Positions 61,454 through 64,000 of a stretch of 64,000 bases of DNA are shown here, piece after piece; the stretch's first letter is position 1; each line of letters starts with the position of its first letter. Made by a program: the position numbers and the translations under genes. Origin of the DNA: Cunninghamella blakesleeana. Taxonomy: Eukaryota; Mucoromycota; Mucoromycetes; Mucorales; Cunninghamellaceae. The stretch spans positions 4,402,001 through 4,466,000 of the forward strand of contig JAFCIZ010000006.1 of NCBI GenBank assembly GCA_017871115.1, written 5' to 3'. The notes beneath the pieces were generated by a model. It worked only from the letters and a program-made list of their open reading frames with translations, did not search any database and was not told the DNA's origin.

Positions 61454-63283
61454 AATATAGTTCTTTTTTGCTGTATTATGTTGTTTTATAATAATTAAAT
61501 GATACAAATATATATATATAGATATTAAAGGGAATAAATATTATTATTACAGAAAAAGGTACAAAGTAATAAAAATTATATGTTCTTTTTTTAATTCTTG
61601 ATTAGCTGATTAAAAAAAAGAAATCTTTTTAATTAATATTACAAAAGAATTAAGAAAAAGAAAGAAAGAAAAAAAGAATTATAAAAAAGTAAAAAAAGAA
61701 AAAGAAGAGAGAAAAAAAGAAAGAGAGGGAAAAAAAAAAGTAGTAAATAAATAATAATGAAAAAAAACTTCAAACCAAAAAGGAAATCCGACTGAGTTAT
61801 AAAAAAAAATAGATATCTAATAAAATAGCCATTTCAATAAACCTGGTTTACCTTCCCTCTCTCTCTCTATCTCTCTCTCTCACTTACTCTCCCTCGCTTA
61901 CTCCCCCCACTAAAATTACTCACTTTCTCTTTCTCTGTCTTTCTATCTTTATTTATTTATTTATTATTATATATAAAATAAAATAAAAAAAAAACCATGC
62001 TTTTTTAAAATCATACTATTATTTTTTTTTTTCGGGGGACATTGATATTTATTTACTTTTTATTTTTTATGACAACCATTTTCTTTTCAATTAAATATGA
62101 TCGGCGTTCAGTGAAACACTAAATATAAGAAATACCTTTTTTTTTTTCGTTTTACAAAAGACAACAAACAATACCCTTATTTTAATAAAAAATAAGAGAA
62201 TATGAAATAATAATAAAAAGTTAATGAGGGAAAAGGCCGAATGAAATAACGTTTTAAATCGTGAAACTAGAAAATAGGATTTACTATTTTTAGACTTTTT
62301 TAATCATTATTTTTATTACATGCTTTTATTTTTATTTTATTTTTTTAAACTCTCGGTTATTCTTGATCTACTTGGATGTTACTTTCACCCTCGACTTTAA
62401 TTTTTTTTAAAAAAAAAAAAAAAAGTGTGTATATATATATATATATACATACATACAAAATGTTACTAAGCTACACTTTTTCCTACAAAAGTAATATCAC
62501 AAGGGAAAATTAAAAAGGAATAAAAAAAATCAATAAAGTTATATAATAATATTATATATAAATCATATTATATAACTCTGATCCATTTTAAGCAATATCA
62601 TCCAAAATCAGTGAAAATTGTTTATATTTACCATTTTAATTCTCAGAAAAAAATAATATGCTCATCTTACTTTTCTACAAAAAAGAATTGTCCCCGTATT
62701 TTCTTAAAAAGATTATTAAAAGCAAAAGGATCGAAAAAATATAAATACATACATGTTTTATTTTTATTTTTGCAACACAGGAACAACATAAAAATAAACC
62801 GATGGTTCAATGTATATTTTTTGTCTGTGCGTTTGTTCAACATAAACCACATCATGTATAACAATAAGTATAAAAAGAGTGTTCATCAAGAAAAAACCAA
62901 AAAGGGGGATTTTTTATTATTTCTTCTTTTTGATAATGATGTTGTTGTATGACTAAAAGTCTATTTTATTTATGATTTTATTTATTTATTTATCATTCTT
63001 ATTTCCCTCGTTTTTTTAAAATAATAATTATATAAGGGGAAAGGGAGAGAAAAAAGCAACGTGATAATGTAATAATAATAATAAAAAAAAAAAAAAAAAC
63101 TCATTATCTCCATCATCATATCATCATCATTATTTATTTTAATAATTTCAATGGGCGCGCGCATTTGTTCTTTTTTCTCCGAAAGTATAATTCATTATTC
63201 TTTTTTCATAAAAGGTAGAAGTGAATATATTCGGGAAGGGATCTTTCCGAGGGGTACCCATTTTTTTATAACATAATAATGTG

Positions 63284-63317
<34 letters not shown>

Positions 63318-63323
63318 GATTAC

Positions 63324-63358
<35 letters not shown>

Positions 63359-64000
63359 TATATATTATATATATATTTTTTTAGATTAAAAAATCAAGTA
63401 TAATATAATTATATTTTTAAAAATTAATAGAAATTATCAAAACTCCGTTTAAATCAATATCATTATTTTTTTTTAAGCTTTTTATTAATAGCCAATCATA
63501 TAAGAATTAGACATTGTATATAATAAACAAAAAGGACGATTAGTTTAAAATGAAGATCAAAATGTAATGTTACATCTAAAAAAAAAAGAACCCTTGACAC
63601 AAAGGAATTGGTACAACCTATGTATGTTAAAACAATGACAACTTTTGTAATGAACCCTCGGTAACTCTTTTTTTCTCTTTCATTCTTTTTTCTTTCTTCC
63701 TCGCGTGGATGGTTGAAAGAAAAAAAGAAAAAAAAAACATGTTAATTAATTAAAATAATTAAAACATTTCAAATTCATTTAAGGAGTTTGGGGGGAGAAG
63801 AGAGAGAGAGAGAGAGAGACTGAGCAAGCTATCTTGTGATTTATAATATAAAAAAATAAAATAAAAAACAGACAACAAAAAAGGGAGAGTGGGCACTCTG
63901 TGTGGGTGTGTGATGGTGGTTATTTTATTTCTTATTGTTTCACAATCGAATAATAATAATAAAATGTATTTATTATTTATATTTGTTTATTAAAATTGTT
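61454..64000. other. Long 5' flank of the Ndt80-type gene and end of window
   Basis: 2.5 kb with no supported gene. It has a purine-rich run (61615-61760), a CT-rich tract (61851-61930), T8A16 at 62401-62424, GCGCGCGC near 63156-63164, a GC-rich patch with palindrome GGGTACCC at 63233-63259, a 31-base A-run at 63284-63314 followed by (TA)n, and (GA)n at 63798-63819. The frame at 62611-62952 looks like chance. A gene might begin beyond the window end. Confidence 0.55.
61851..61930. repeat. CT-rich pyrimidine tract
   Basis: On the plus strand, CCCTCTCTCTCTCTATCTC and further CT units run almost without purines for about 60 bases, roughly 400 bases upstream of the Ndt80-type start codon. On the gene strand this is a GA tract, a type of element often found in promoters. 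Confidence 0.6.

Noticed and set aside
62611..62952. 113-codon plus-strand frame upstream of the Ndt80-type gene
   Set aside because: AT-driven composition with many Lys/Ile/Tyr/Phe and no family match or paired exons.
63284..63314. A31 run as a processed-pseudogene poly(A) tail
   Set aside because: No upstream gene-like body or flanking direct repeats were found; homopolymers of this size recur elsewhere (27 Ts at 44732, about 30 Ts at 61088).

Overview
This 64 kb window is nuclear DNA of a fungus. It is very AT-rich (my impression is well above 70 % A+T between genes), dense with short GT-AG introns, and littered with (TA)n, (AAT)n and homopolymer tracts. I could join 23 spliced or single-exon protein genes in frame. 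The gene content (NIPSNAP, dynactin p25, Stn1, GH18 chitinase, PUF, Ndt80-type and MATA-HMG-type regulators, Hsp90 ending MEEVD) and the Asn/Gln/His-rich low-complexity inserts suggest an early-diverging fungus, most likely Mucoromycota. That lineage call is inference, not proof. No rRNA, complete tRNA, CRISPR or intact transposon was seen.

Layout. 1-1873: non-coding, with a five-copy degenerate repeat. 1874-5386 (+): Dpb3/CHRAC-type histone-fold protein, then a mitochondrial NIPSNAP. 6129-10064 (-): bromodomain-ankyrin-AT-hook-bromodomain protein. 10608-14278 (-): secreted subtilase. 14751-15855 (-): dynactin p25. 15966-16040: a 5' tRNA half bracketed by 14-bp direct repeats. 16052-17557 (+): STN1. 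17761-27219 (-): RPL42, PRP28 and an insulysin-type M16 protease. 27262-27928 (-): a small unknown three-exon gene. 28046-29640 (+): a YIPF membrane protein. 29641-31886: a long gene-poor stretch. 31887-33380 (+): ankyrin protein. 33607-34467 (-): RPL43, divergent from a Kelch-BTB gene (34726-36645, +). 37018-46575 (+): RPL35, a MATA_HMG-box regulator, a conserved unknown, HSP90 and a GH18 chitinase. 46576-48438: gene-poor. 48439-61453 (-): G3BP-like, ATG5, a PUF protein and an Ndt80/PhoG-type transcription factor. The rest is the long 5' flank of the last gene.

The genes are mostly unrelated housekeeping loci and not an operon-like system. Two themes recur. One is RNA fate (Prp28 splicing, PUF, G3BP-like, three ribosomal proteins). 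The other is developmental regulation (HMG box, Ndt80 fold, Kelch-BTB). The three ribosomal protein genes share a striking structure: a first exon consisting only of ATG, followed by a long first intron carrying CATCC/GGATG repeats. The most unusual items are the tRNA-half insertion, the ribosomal-protein intron repeats, the repeat array at 925-1246, and the many perfectly abutting T(n)A(n) tracts.

Exon boundaries were placed by hand from GT-AG sites and reading-phase continuity. Every joined CDS length is a multiple of three, but individual splice sites remain predictions.
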